DNA of 55,559 nucleotides from Bradyrhizobium genosp. SA-3 (GTDB lineage: Bacteria > Pseudomonadota > Alphaproteobacteria > Rhizobiales > Xanthobacteraceae). The stretch's first letter is position 1; the number at the start of each line of letters is the position of its first letter. Positions 41,406 through 49,862 of the stretch are shown one piece after another. The DNA lies in assembly GCF_004212635.1 (NCBI RefSeq), contig NZ_PSRT01000050.1:1-55559 (forward strand), given 5' to 3'. A model generated the notes under the pieces. The model saw nothing but the letters and a program-made list of their open reading frames with translations, was not told where the DNA came from and did not search any database. The position numbers were made by a program, and so were the translations under genes.

Positions 41406-41813
41406 TCAGTGGACCCGGTGGCTCGGGCTATCCTCTTCAGCCTGCTCGACAATCTGCGCGATTGGGCTCGACTGGTGATGCACCAGGCGCCAGCCGTCGC
41501 CGACGCGGCGGAAATGGTTCGATGCGGCCAAGGCGGTGCCGTCGACGATCTCGATGCAGAGCACCCGCGCGCTGTCGCCATCGATGATCGCCTGCGGCTC
41601 GGCGCAGACGATCTGCGGCCGCTCCGGGTTCTGCAGGATGTCGCGCCAGCTTCCGATCACGGTGGCCCGCCCGATAATGGCTGGCCAGCCGGGATGGATG
41701 CAGGAAATGGCGTCATCATCGGCCCACATCCGCTCCATTTCGTCGAAATTGCCGGTCGAAAAGGCGGCGTAGAAGGCCGCGTTCGCGGCGATGACCTTGC
41801 TGTCCTTTGCCAT
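41406..41813 (-). CDS. SnoaL/NTF2-like domain protein
   Basis: A 135-residue protein with a single NTF2-like cone fold: AANAAFYAAFSTGNFDEMER, MWADDDAISCIHPGWPAIIG, and ASNHFRRVGDGWRLVHHQSS at the end. Such small proteins may be ketosteroid-isomerase-like enzymes or binding proteins; no catalytic set can be assigned. The start at 41813 (MAKDSKVIAANAAFY) begins the domain; the upstream frame is unlike protein. Confidence 0.8.
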   Translation of the reverse strand: MAKDSKVIAANAAFYAAFSTGNFDEMERMWADDDAISCIHPGWPAIIGRATVIGSWRDILQNPERPQIVCAEPQAIIDGDSARVLCIEIVDGTALAASNHFRRVGDGWRLVHHQSSPIAQIVEQAEEDSPSHRVH

Positions 41814-41898
41814 GCCTCTCGGGTGCGGCAATGATAGGCAAAAATCAAGCGCGACTTCCGTCAATTTTGACCGCAGTGCAGCATGGCCCGTTTCGCAG

Positions 41899-43383
41899 TC
41901 ACGCCGAGACGTGCGTCTCCACCGCCCGCCGCGCGCCATCCTTGTAGAGACAGCCGAGCGCCGCGGTCACGGCCTCACGCAGGCGCGGCTCGGCGCCAAG
42001 AGGTCCGAACACCTTCGCGACTCCAAGCAATGCGGGCGCGAGCCGTTCGGCGACGGGACCTGCCTCGCGCGCCAATGCGGCGAATTCGCCGGCAAGGGGA
42101 TCGCGCACGTCGATGGCGCGTCCCTGCTCGTCGAGGCCGGTGACATAGCGCATCCAGCCGGCCACTGCGAGCGCATGGGTTGCGATCGGCAAATCCTGGC
42201 GCAGGCGATCCTGCATTGCACCGAGCAGGCGCTGCGGCAGCTTTTGCGAGCCGTCCATCGCGATCTGCCAGGTGCGGTGGTGAAGTGCCGGATTGGCGAA
42301 GCGCTCGAGCAGCGAGGCGCGATAGGCGGCAAGGTCGGTACCTGAAGGCATTGTCAGCGTCACCGCGGCTTCTTCCATCACCTGCGCGGCGAGGCGTGCG
42401 AAATGCGGGTCCTGCATGGTATCGGCGATGGTCTCGTAGCCCGAGAGATAGCCGAGATAGGCCAGCGCCGAATGGCTGGCGTTGAGCAGCCGCAGCTTCA
42501 TCAGCTCGAACGGCTTGACGTCGCTGACGAGCTCGACGCCGGCGGCGGCGAGATCGGGCAGGCCCGCCGTGAAGCGGTCCTCGACCACCCATTGCGTGAA
42601 CGGCTCGGTCATCACGGGCCAGGCGTCGCGCATGCCCAGCGCGGATGATACCGCTTCCCGGTCGGCATCCGTGGTTTCCGGCACGATGCGGTCGACCATG
42701 GTGCAGGGGAAAGCGACCGCATCCGCGATCCACTTGCCGAGCTCCTTCGACCGCAGCGCGGCGAACTGCGTCACGATCCGCTGCACGGTGTGGCCGTTGG
42801 CGGCGAGGTTGTCGCAGCACAGCACGGTGAAGGGTGAAAGGCCCTGTGCGCGGCGGCGCGCCAGCGCCGCCACGATGAAACCGGGCGCCGAGCGCGGCGT
42901 GTCGAAATTGTTGAGGTCGTGCACGATGTCGGGATGCCGCTCGTCGAGGTCGCCGGTCTGCGGCGTGTGGCAATAGCCCTTCTCGGTGACGGTCAGGGAG
43001 ACGATGCGAATGGCGGGATCGGCCATCCGCGCGACCAGCTGGGCCGGATCCTCGCGCGCGACGACACTGTCGAGCAGCGCGCCGATGACGCGGTGCTCGG
43101 TGCCTTCGGCCGAACGGATCGCAACGGTGTAGAGGTGGTCCTGTGGGGCGAGAGCATCGCGCGTATCCGGGCTGCGCAGGCTCGCGCCGACGATGCCCCA
43201 GGACGCAGCGCCTGCGGCAAGGCAGTCGTCGATGACGACGGCCTGATGCGCGCGATGAAACGCGCCGAGACCAAGATGCATGATGCCGGGCGTGACGCGC
43301 GAGCGGTCATAGGCCGGGCGGCGGATGCCGGGCGGCAGCCGGTCGAGATTGGCGCGGCCAAGGCGCGTTGAATTAAGGCGCAT
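41899..43383 (-). CDS. uxuB: Mannitol dehydrogenase family protein, probable fructuronate reductase
   Basis: A 494-residue polyol/uronate dehydrogenase. It has the Rossmann motif IMHLGLGAFHRAHQAVVID near residues 34-52, the family signature LCCDNLAANGHTVQ, and the catalytic K-x4-N-x2-H in MKLRLLNASHSAL. The family covers mannitol 2-dehydrogenase and fructuronate, tagaturonate and arabinitol enzymes. A mannonate dehydratase in the same module makes D-fructuronate to D-mannonate the best guess. GGGGAG lies 7 bases before the ATG. Divergent from the FadR-type regulator, sharing its operator region. Confidence 0.8.
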   Translation of the reverse strand: MRLNSTRLGRANLDRLPPGIRRPAYDRSRVTPGIMHLGLGAFHRAHQAVVIDDCLAAGAASWGIVGASLRSPDTRDALAPQDHLYTVAIRSAEGTEHRVIGALLDSVVAREDPAQLVARMADPAIRIVSLTVTEKGYCHTPQTGDLDERHPDIVHDLNNFDTPRSAPGFIVAALARRRAQGLSPFTVLCCDNLAANGHTVQRIVTQFAALRSKELGKWIADAVAFPCTMVDRIVPETTDADREAVSSALGMRDAWPVMTEPFTQWVVEDRFTAGLPDLAAAGVELVSDVKPFELMKLRLLNASHSALAYLGYLSGYETIADTMQDPHFARLAAQVMEEAAVTLTMPSGTDLAAYRASLLERFANPALHHRTWQIAMDGSQKLPQRLLGAMQDRLRQDLPIATHALAVAGWMRYVTGLDEQGRAIDVRDPLAGEFAALAREAGPVAERLAPALLGVAKVFGPLGAEPRLREAVTAALGCLYKDGARRAVETHVSA

Positions 43384-43447
43384 GGACGTCTCCCCTTTGC
43401 TTTGCCGCTGCTTGACATGGCGCCCGTCCTCGGTCAATGCTCCGGTC

Positions 43448-43476
43448 AATTGGTAAGACCAATTTTCCAAAATTGG
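43448..43476. promoter_or_regulatory. FadR/UxuR-type operator
   Basis: AATTGGT-AAG-ACCAATT (43448-43464) is a perfect 7+3+7 dyad of the TTGGT-N3-ACCAA type bound by FadR-subfamily GntR regulators. A second, partial site CCAAAATTGG follows at 43467-43476. It sits between the divergent dehydrogenase and regulator genes and can control both. Confidence 0.75.
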
Positions 43477-43527
43477 CCGGTCGCGGGTGCTTAAGGTGCG
43501 TCGCGCGACCCTTTCGGGAGGACCAGC

Positions 43528-44340
43528 GTGCCGCTGGAAGCTGTGGAGGCGAGACGGCTCTATCGCCAAGTCGCCGATCAATTGCGAGGCCTGATCGACA
43601 GCGGCGAGTACGCGGTCGGCAGCCGCTTGCCGACCGAGCGCGAACTCGCCGAGGAGCTCAAGGTGTCGCGGCCGACGGTGCGCGAAGCCCTGATCGCGCT
43701 CGAGGTCGAAGGCCGCCTCCGCATCCGCGTCGGGTCCGGCATCTACGTGATCGAGCCCGCCGCCGTTGCGGCACCGGCACCCGCTTCCGTCATCGAAGGC
43801 CCGTTCGAGCTGCTGCGCGCCCGCGAATTCCTGGAAAGCGCCATCGCCGAACAGGCCGCGCGCGTGGCAACCAAGGACGATATCGCCCGCATCGATGCGT
43901 CCCTTGTCGCGATGGAGAATGTCGAGCATCCCGGCGAAGCTTCGATGGTCCACGACCGCGCGTTTCACGTCGCGATTGCCGGCAGCCTTGGCAACGCCGT
44001 CCTGGTGCGCGTGGTCGGCGAACTGTTCGACCAGCGCCTCAATCCCTATTTCGCGCAGCTTGCGCATTATTTCGAGAGCCCGGGCACGTGGCGCACGGCG
44101 CTCGACGAGCATCGCGCGGTGCGCGACGCGATCGTGGCGCATGATCCGGACGCCGCGCGCGATGCCATGCGCGTTCATCTGGCGCGCTCCCAGGAACGCT
44201 TTGCGCAGAATTTTGGCGCCGAGAACGCGGCGGGATCGTCGTCCGGACGCGCCAGCACGGTGCGACCTGCGGCAAAACCGTCGAAACCGAAACATGCGCC
44301 GAAGAAGCGGACTGCGAGCAGCCACGCGCGGCGGCGATGA
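43528..44340 (+). CDS. GntR-family (FadR subfamily) regulator of the sugar-acid module
   Basis: A 270-residue repressor-type protein. The winged helix spans residues 9-72 (GSRLPTERELAEELKVSRPT then VREALIALEVEGRLRIRVGS). The all-helical FCD domain follows, with metal/ligand residues in LLRAREFLES, DRAFHVAIAGSLGN and EHRAVRDAI. A basic Lys/Arg/Pro tail of about 40 residues closes it. GTG start with GGGAGGA 6 bases upstream. The operator at 43448 and the downstream transporter and UxuA genes suggest it senses a hexuronate or aldonate. Confidence 0.88.
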   Translation: MPLEAVEARRLYRQVADQLRGLIDSGEYAVGSRLPTERELAEELKVSRPTVREALIALEVEGRLRIRVGSGIYVIEPAAVAAPAPASVIEGPFELLRAREFLESAIAEQAARVATKDDIARIDASLVAMENVEHPGEASMVHDRAFHVAIAGSLGNAVLVRVVGELFDQRLNPYFAQLAHYFESPGTWRTALDEHRAVRDAIVAHDPDAARDAMRVHLARSQERFAQNFGAENAAGSSSGRASTVRPAAKPSKPKHAPKKRTASSHARRR

Positions 44341-44410
44341 GATTGGGCGGTCCGCATCCTTGTCGGGGCGGGCGAACAAGAAGCAGACTTGAACGATGGA
44401 GGAAAAGTCG

Positions 44411-45388
44411 ATGTTGAAGAAGATGACGATTGCCGCGGCACTCTCCGCCGCAGCGCTGCTGGCTGCGACCAATGCAGGCATGGCGCAGACCAAGCTCAAA
44501 TGGGCCCATGTCTATGAGACCTCGGAACCGTTCCACACCGCCTCGGTCTGGGCCGCGCAGGAGATCGGCAAGCGCACCAACGGGCGCTATCAGATCGAGG
44601 TCTATCCGGCCTCGCAGCTCGGCAAGGAGGCCGACATCAACCAGGGCCTCTCGCTCGGCTCGGTCGACATCATCATCTCCGGCTCGAGCTTCGCGGCCAA
44701 GAGCTTCCCGCCGATCGGCGTGACCTACTATCCCTACACCTTCCGCGACGCCGATCATCTTCTCGCCTATACCAAGAGCGACATCTTCAAGGAGCTCGCC
44801 AAGGGCTATGAGGACAAGAGCGGCCACCACATCGTCGCGGTGACCTATTACGGCGTGCGCCAGACCTCGTCGAACAAGCCGATCAAGACCTGCGCCGACA
44901 TGAAGGGCCTGAAGATTCGCGTGCCCGACGTGCCGGCCTATCTGGCAATGCCGCGCGCCTGCGGCGCCAACACCGCGCCGATCGCGTTCGCCGAAGTCTA
45001 TCTCGCGCTCCAGAACGGCACCGTCGAGGCGCAGGAGAATCCGCTGACGACGATCGAGGCCAAGAAGTTCTACGAGGTGCAGAAGCACATCGTGCTGACC
45101 GGTCACATCGTCGATCACCTCAACACCGTGGTCGCCGGCGCGCTGTGGAAGAAGCTCTCCGACGATGACAAGAAGATCTTCACCGACGTGGCGCAGGAAG
45201 CCGCCGCCAAGGCCACCGGAGAGATCAAGCAGAACGAGGCCAAGCTGGTCGCCTTCTTCAAGGAGAAGGGCCTGAGCGTGACCGAGGTCGACAAGAACGA
45301 GTTCCGCGACACCGTGCTGAAGAACGTCGCGTTCGAGACGTTTGGTTATCGCAAGGCCGACTGGGAGCGGATCCAGGCGGTCAAGTAA
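44411..45388 (+). CDS. dctP: TRAP transporter substrate-binding protein (DctP type)
   Basis: A 325-residue periplasmic binding protein. It has a signal peptide (MLKKMTIAAALSAAALLAAT, cleavage near GMA), and the DctP core KWAHVYETSEPFHTASVWAA, SQLGKEADINQGLSLGSVDI. The ligand-binding pattern GLKIRVPDVPAYLAM has the conserved Arg that salt-bridges a carboxylate, and GTVEAQENPL is present. The substrate is therefore an organic acid, by context a hexuronate or aldonate. GGAGG lies 6-9 bases before ATG 44411. Confidence 0.92.
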   Translation: MLKKMTIAAALSAAALLAATNAGMAQTKLKWAHVYETSEPFHTASVWAAQEIGKRTNGRYQIEVYPASQLGKEADINQGLSLGSVDIIISGSSFAAKSFPPIGVTYYPYTFRDADHLLAYTKSDIFKELAKGYEDKSGHHIVAVTYYGVRQTSSNKPIKTCADMKGLKIRVPDVPAYLAMPRACGANTAPIAFAEVYLALQNGTVEAQENPLTTIEAKKFYEVQKHIVLTGHIVDHLNTVVAGALWKKLSDDDKKIFTDVAQEAAAKATGEIKQNEAKLVAFFKEKGLSVTEVDKNEFRDTVLKNVAFETFGYRKADWERIQAVK

Positions 45389-45397
45389 CCGATGCCC

Positions 45398-45479
45398 GTC
45401 GTTCCGGAGCGACGCGTAAGCGTCGAATCCGGAACCTCGAGATTCCGGGTTCGGCTCTTCGAGCCGCCCCGGAATGACG
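45398..45479. repeat. Dispersed palindromic repeat between dctP and dctQ
   Basis: GTCGTTCCGGAGCGACGC at the left end pairs with the complement of the right end (GCCCCGGAATGAC), and an inner ATCCGGAACCTCGAGATTCCGG hairpin is seen. It is a REP-like element placed between the binding-protein and permease genes, where it may stabilise the upstream mRNA and so give more binding protein. Confidence 0.65.
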
Positions 45480-45504
45480 ATCGAGTGCATTAAGGAGCAA
45501 CCCC

Positions 45505-46083
45505 ATGTCGACCGCCGAAATACACCGGCAGATCACCGCGGACGAGATCGCCCACACCTTCGAGGAGGAGGCGACGCCGAAGGTCGATCTCGGCATCTAC
45601 GTGTTCGAGGACTGGGTGGCGCTTGCGATCTTCTGGGTGATGGCGCTCGCCGTCTTCCTCCAGTTCTTCACCCGCTACGTGCTCAACGACAGCTACGCCT
45701 GGACCGAGGAGATCGCGACCTATTGCCTGATCGGCGTGGTCTTCATCGGCGCCGCGATGTGCGTGCGGCTGTCGCGGCACATCCAGGTCGATCTCGTCTA
45801 TCGCTATCTGCCGCGGCCCGTGGGCCGTGCGCTGTCGACGGTGATCGACCTGATCCGGATCGCCTTCTTCGGCTACGCCACCAAGCTGGTCTGGGTCTAC
45901 ATCCAGATCATCGGTGACGAGCAGATGACCACGATCAACTTCCCCAAGAACTACGTCTATTACGCCGTGCTGCTCGGTTTCGTGCTGATGTTCCTTCGCT
46001 CGGTGCAGGCGGCGCTGCAACACTGGCGGCAGGGTTATTCGGTCCTCGAACGTCCCGGTGCCTACGACGGATCGGAGATATAA
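45505..46083 (+). CDS. dctQ: TRAP transporter small permease (DctQ type)
   Basis: A 192-residue membrane protein with four hydrophobic helices (WVALAIFWVMALAVFLQFFT; ATYCLIGVVFIGAAMCV; VIDLIRIAFFGYATKLVWVY; YYAVLLGFVLMFLRSV) and the DctQ motif RYVLNDSYAWTEEI. A hydrophilic N-terminus of about 40 residues is longer than usual. AAGGAG lies 8 bases before the ATG. Confidence 0.9.
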   Translation: MSTAEIHRQITADEIAHTFEEEATPKVDLGIYVFEDWVALAIFWVMALAVFLQFFTRYVLNDSYAWTEEIATYCLIGVVFIGAAMCVRLSRHIQVDLVYRYLPRPVGRALSTVIDLIRIAFFGYATKLVWVYIQIIGDEQMTTINFPKNYVYYAVLLGFVLMFLRSVQAALQHWRQGYSVLERPGAYDGSEI

Positions 46084-46087
46084 CATC

Positions 46088-47494
46088 ATGCTGCTGTTGC
46101 TCGGAGGCTTTCTCATCCTGATGCTGCTCGGCGTTCCCGTGGCGATTGCCATGGCCGCGTCGTCGCTGCTCTACATCCTGGTCAGCGGCGTGACGCCCGA
46201 CGTCACGCTGGCGCAGCGCATGATCGCCGGCGTCGAGAGCTTTCCGCTGCTTGCCGTGCCGTTCTTCATCCTGGCCGGCAACCTCATGAACATTGCCGGC
46301 GTCACCGGGCGCATTTACAAATTCGCCGTCGCGCTGGTCGGGTGGATGCGCGGCGGCCTCGGTCACGTCAACATCATCGGCTCGGTGATCTTCTCCGGCA
46401 TGTCCGGCACCGCGATCGCGGACGCCGCCGGTCTCGGCACGATCGAGATCAAGGCAATGAAGGACCACGGCTATTCCACCGAGTTCTCGGTCGGCGTCAC
46501 CGCAGCCTCGGCGACGCTCGGGCCGATCATCCCGCCGTCGCTGCCCTTCGTGATCTACGGCATGATGGCGAACGTCTCGATCGGCGCGCTGTTTCTCGGC
46601 GGCGTCATTCCCGGCATCGTCCTGACCCTGTTCATGATGGCCACCGTCACCTATTTCGCGCACAAGAACAAATGGGGCAGCGATACGCCGTTCTCCTGGC
46701 CGCAGCTCGGCTCGGCCGGGCTCGAGATCATCATCGTGCTCTCGTTCCCCCTCGCCATCTGGCTGATGGTGCTGGCCGGTCTTTCGGTCAACATGGCCGT
46801 GGTCATCGGTCTCGGCACGCTGCTCGTGATCGACTGGTATTTCGACTTCTCGGCGGTGATGGCGCTGATGGCGCCGGTGATCCTGATCGGCGGCATGACG
46901 CTCGGCTGGTTCACGCCGACGGAAGCCGCGGTCGCCGCCGTGATCTGGTCGCTGTTCCTCGGCCTCGTCCGCTACCGCACCATGACGCTGCAAACGGTGG
47001 CGAAGGCGACCTTCGACACCATCGAGACCACGGCCTCGGTGCTGTTTATCGTCACAGCGGCCTCGATCTTCGCCTGGCTGCTGACGGTGTCACAGGCCGC
47101 GCAGACGTTGTCGGACTGGATGCTCAGCGTCACCCACAACAAATGGGTGTTCCTGGCACTCGCCAACGTCCTGATCCTGTTCGTCGGCTGCTTCATCGAC
47201 ACCACGGCGGCGATCACCATTTTGGTGCCGATCCTGCTGCCAATCGTGCTCAAGCTCGGCATCGATCCCATTCACTTCGGTCTGATCATGACGCTGAACC
47301 TGATGATCGGACTGCTGCATCCGCCGCTCGGCATGGTGCTGTTCGTGCTCGCTCGCGTGGCAAAGCTCTCGGTCGAGCGCACGACGGTGGCGATCCTGCC
47401 CTGGCTGGTGCCGCTGATGCTCGCGCTGATCGCGATCACCTACATTCCTGACCTGACCCTCTGGCTGCCAAAATACATGGGACTCTCCAAATGA
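46088..47494 (+). CDS. dctM: TRAP transporter large permease (DctM type)
   Basis: A 468-residue membrane protein with about 12 hydrophobic helices. The DctM features are LLAVPFFILAGNLMNIAGVT, FSGMSGTAIADAAGLGTIEI, TLGPIIPPSLPFVIYG and GCFIDTTAAITILVPILLPI. GGAG lies 10 bases before ATG 46088, only a few bases after the dctQ stop. It overlaps the next gene by 4 bases. Confidence 0.94.
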   Translation: MLLLLGGFLILMLLGVPVAIAMAASSLLYILVSGVTPDVTLAQRMIAGVESFPLLAVPFFILAGNLMNIAGVTGRIYKFAVALVGWMRGGLGHVNIIGSVIFSGMSGTAIADAAGLGTIEIKAMKDHGYSTEFSVGVTAASATLGPIIPPSLPFVIYGMMANVSIGALFLGGVIPGIVLTLFMMATVTYFAHKNKWGSDTPFSWPQLGSAGLEIIIVLSFPLAIWLMVLAGLSVNMAVVIGLGTLLVIDWYFDFSAVMALMAPVILIGGMTLGWFTPTEAAVAAVIWSLFLGLVRYRTMTLQTVAKATFDTIETTASVLFIVTAASIFAWLLTVSQAAQTLSDWMLSVTHNKWVFLALANVLILFVGCFIDTTAAITILVPILLPIVLKLGIDPIHFGLIMTLNLMIGLLHPPLGMVLFVLARVAKLSVERTTVAILPWLVPLMLALIAITYIPDLTLWLPKYMGLSK

Positions 47495-48540
47495 CCTCCA
47501 CTGCTCTCGCCGCGACCCTGTTCGGGCCCGAAGACCTGCGCATGATCGAGCATCCGCTCGACAAGCTCGCAGACGGCATGGTGCGCATCCGCTTCGGCGC
47601 CGGCGGCATCTGCGGTTCGGACATGCATTATTTCCGTCACGCCCGCACCGGCGATTTCGTGGTGAAGTCGCCGCTGGTGCTAGGCCACGAGATCTCCGGT
47701 GAAGTCGTGGAGATCTCCGGCGCCGCAGCGAACCTGAAGATCGGTGACCGCGTCGCCGTCAACCCGTCGCGCTGGTGCGGCCATTGCGTCGCCTGCCGCG
47801 AGGGCCGGCCGAACCTCTGCGAGAACATCTACTTCATGGGCTCGGCCTCGAAGACGCCGCACATGCAGGGCGGCTTCGCCAATTACTTCGACGCGATCCC
47901 CGCACAGTGCGTGAAGATCCCGGATCACGTGTCCTATCAGGCCGCAGCGCTGGCCGAACCGCTCGCGGTCTGCCTGCACGCGGTCGCGCGCGCCGGCAAC
48001 ATCGAGGGCAAGCGCGGCATCATCTTCGGCGCCGGCCCGATCGGGCTTCTGACCATGCTCGCCGCACACCGCGCCGGTATGGCCGATGTCACGGTGGCCG
48101 ACATCGCGCCGGCGCCACTGGCTTTCGCAAGCCGGCTCGGCGCCTCGCATGTCGAGAACGTCTCGGGCGGGGAGGAGGGTCTGAAGGCGCAGGCGGCTTC
48201 GCGTCCCTATGACGTCGCGTTCGAGGTCTCCGGCACGGCCGCGGGGCTTGCGAGCGCGATCGGCATCGTGCGGCGCGGCGGCGTCGTGGTGCAGATCGGC
48301 AATCTGCCGGGCGGGCAGATCCCGACCCCGTCGAACGCGGTGATGGCCAAAGAGATCGACCTGCGCGGCTCGTTCCGCTTCGGCTTCGAGTTCATGACGG
48401 CGGTGGAACTGATCGCGGCCGGCAGTGTCGATGTGCTGTCGCTGGTCACCGCCGAACGGCCGCTGTCGACCGCGCCCGACGCACTCAGGCTGGCACTCGA
48501 CCGCTCGCAGAGCGTCAAGGTCGTGCTGACCGCGAACTGA
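47491..48540 (+). CDS. Zinc-dependent alcohol dehydrogenase, L-idonate/L-gulonate 5-dehydrogenase type
   Basis: A 349-residue medium-chain dehydrogenase. Catalytic zinc ligands lie in GICGSDMHYF and VLGHEISGEVVE, the structural zinc loop is CGHCVACREGRPNLC, and the Rossmann motif is GAGPIGLLTM. It is IdnD-like. IdnD oxidises L-idonate to 5-ketogluconate; related enzymes oxidise L-gulonate to D-fructuronate. Since a fructuronate-reductase-type enzyme and UxuA are encoded beside it, the L-gulonate reaction is attractive but unproven. Coupled to dctM by a 4-base overlap. Confidence 0.85.
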   Translation: MTSTALAATLFGPEDLRMIEHPLDKLADGMVRIRFGAGGICGSDMHYFRHARTGDFVVKSPLVLGHEISGEVVEISGAAANLKIGDRVAVNPSRWCGHCVACREGRPNLCENIYFMGSASKTPHMQGGFANYFDAIPAQCVKIPDHVSYQAAALAEPLAVCLHAVARAGNIEGKRGIIFGAGPIGLLTMLAAHRAGMADVTVADIAPAPLAFASRLGASHVENVSGGEEGLKAQAASRPYDVAFEVSGTAAGLASAIGIVRRGGVVVQIGNLPGGQIPTPSNAVMAKEIDLRGSFRFGFEFMTAVELIAAGSVDVLSLVTAERPLSTAPDALRLALDRSQSVKVVLTAN

Positions 48541-48542
48541 TC

Positions 48543-48590
48543 CCAGAGCCCGTTCCGATTGGATCGGAACGGGCTCTGGATTCTTGTTTT
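48543..48590 (+). terminator. Strong terminator after the dehydrogenase gene
   Basis: CCAGAGCCCGTTCCGAT (48543-48559) and ATCGGAACGGGCTCTGG (48563-48579) form a perfect 17-bp stem with a 3-base loop, followed by ATTCTTGTTTT. It should end most transcripts from the TRAP operon before uxuA. Confidence 0.85.
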
Positions 48591-48640
48591 GACGCGTTTT
48601 CTTTACGCGAACCGGTGCCCACTTCGCTCGAAAACGCTTT
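48591..48640. repeat. Dispersed element directly before uxuA
   Basis: GCGTTTTC (48594-48601) and GAAAACGC (48630-48637) bracket the segment TTTACGCGAACCGGTGCCCA and ACTTCGCTC, wording found as a common intergenic element in Bradyrhizobium and related genomes. Here its end touches the uxuA ribosome site. Confidence 0.6.
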
Positions 48641-48650
48641 AGGAGAACGC

Positions 48651-49841
48651 ATGATGCTGGAAGGATGGCGCTGGTACGGGCCGGATGATCCGGTCTCGCT
48701 CGACGATGTCAGGCAGGCCGGCGCGACGGACATTGTCTCCGCGCTGCATCAGGTGCCGATCGGGGAAGGCTGGACGCGCAAGGCGGTCGAGGAGCGCAAG
48801 AATTTCATCGAGCACGGCCAGCCGGGTCGTTCGCAACTGACCTGGTCGGTGGTAGAATCGATTCCGATCCCCGACGACGTCAAGCGGCTCGGGGGCAAGG
48901 CGACGAAGTCGATCGAGGCGTGGATCGCGAGCCTGGAAGCGGTGGCCGCCGCCGGCATCAAGATCATCTGCTACAATTTCATGCCTGTCGTCGACTGGTG
49001 CCGCACCGATCTGGAATGGGAGCTGCCGAACGGCGCCCGCGCCATGCGCTTCGACCAGGACCGCTTTGCCGCCTTCGAGCTGCATATCCTCAAGCGCCCG
49101 GCGGCCGTGCAGGAGTATTCGCCGGAGCAGCAGGCGCGCGCGAAACAGCTGTTCGACCAGATGAGCCAGGCCGATATCGACTATCTCGTGATGGTCATTG
49201 CCAGCGCTCTGCCGGGCTCGACCACCGAGCCGATGACCATCCCGCAATTCCGCGACCGGCTGGAAACCTATCGCGACATCACGCCGGCGATCCTGCGGCA
49301 GCATCTCGCCGAATTCCTGGGCCGGGTCGCGCCGGTCGCCGAGCAGCTCGGCGTATCGCTGACGCTGCATCCGGATGATCCGCCGCGCCCGCTGTTCGGC
49401 CTGCCGCGCGTTGCCTCGACGGCCGAGGATTACCAGGCGCTGTTCGACGCCGTGCCGTCCAAGGCCAACGGCATCTGCCTGTGCACGGGCTCACTCGGCG
49501 TGCGCGCCGAGAACAATCTGCCTGAAATGGCAGAGCGCTTTGGCCCTCGCATCGCCTTTGCCCATCTGCGCGCGACCAAGCGCGAGGCCGACGGCCTGTC
49601 GTTCTACGAGTCCGACCATCTCGACGGCGACGTCGACATGGTCGCAGTGCTCAAGGCGCTGTTGAAGGAGAATGCGCGGCGTTCCCGAGACAAGAGAATC
49701 GTGTTCCGTCCCGATCACGGCCACCGCATGCTCGACGATCTCGCCGCCACCAAGCGCACCAATCCCGGCTACACCGCGATCGGCCGCCTGCGCGGCCTCG
49801 CCGAACTCCGCGGCGCCATCCGCGCGATCGAGCATCGGTAG
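48651..49841 (+). CDS. uxuA: Mannonate dehydratase UxuA
   Basis: A 396-residue enzyme that converts D-mannonate to 2-keto-3-deoxy-D-gluconate. It is of the xylose-isomerase-fold UxuA family, shown by YGPDDPVSLDDVRQAGATDI at the start, YNFMPVVDWCRTDLEWEL, LHPDDPPRPLFGLPRV and CTGSLGVRAENNL, and FRPDHGHRM near the end. AGGAGA lies 5 bases before the ATG at 48651 (a second ATG follows at 48654). It follows a strong terminator, so it may have its own promoter within the 110-base gap or depend on read-through. Confidence 0.94.
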   Translation: MMLEGWRWYGPDDPVSLDDVRQAGATDIVSALHQVPIGEGWTRKAVEERKNFIEHGQPGRSQLTWSVVESIPIPDDVKRLGGKATKSIEAWIASLEAVAAAGIKIICYNFMPVVDWCRTDLEWELPNGARAMRFDQDRFAAFELHILKRPAAVQEYSPEQQARAKQLFDQMSQADIDYLVMVIASALPGSTTEPMTIPQFRDRLETYRDITPAILRQHLAEFLGRVAPVAEQLGVSLTLHPDDPPRPLFGLPRVASTAEDYQALFDAVPSKANGICLCTGSLGVRAENNLPEMAERFGPRIAFAHLRATKREADGLSFYESDHLDGDVDMVAVLKALLKENARRSRDKRIVFRPDHGHRMLDDLAATKRTNPGYTAIGRLRGLAELRGAIRAIEHR

Positions 49842-49862
49842 GACCAAAGCTCTATCCACATC

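Noticed and set aside
43384..44499. Upstream extension of the mannitol-dehydrogenase-family gene over the GntR gene
   Set aside because: The ATG at 43383 has a strong ribosome site and matches the family start; the extension is antisense to a certain regulator gene.
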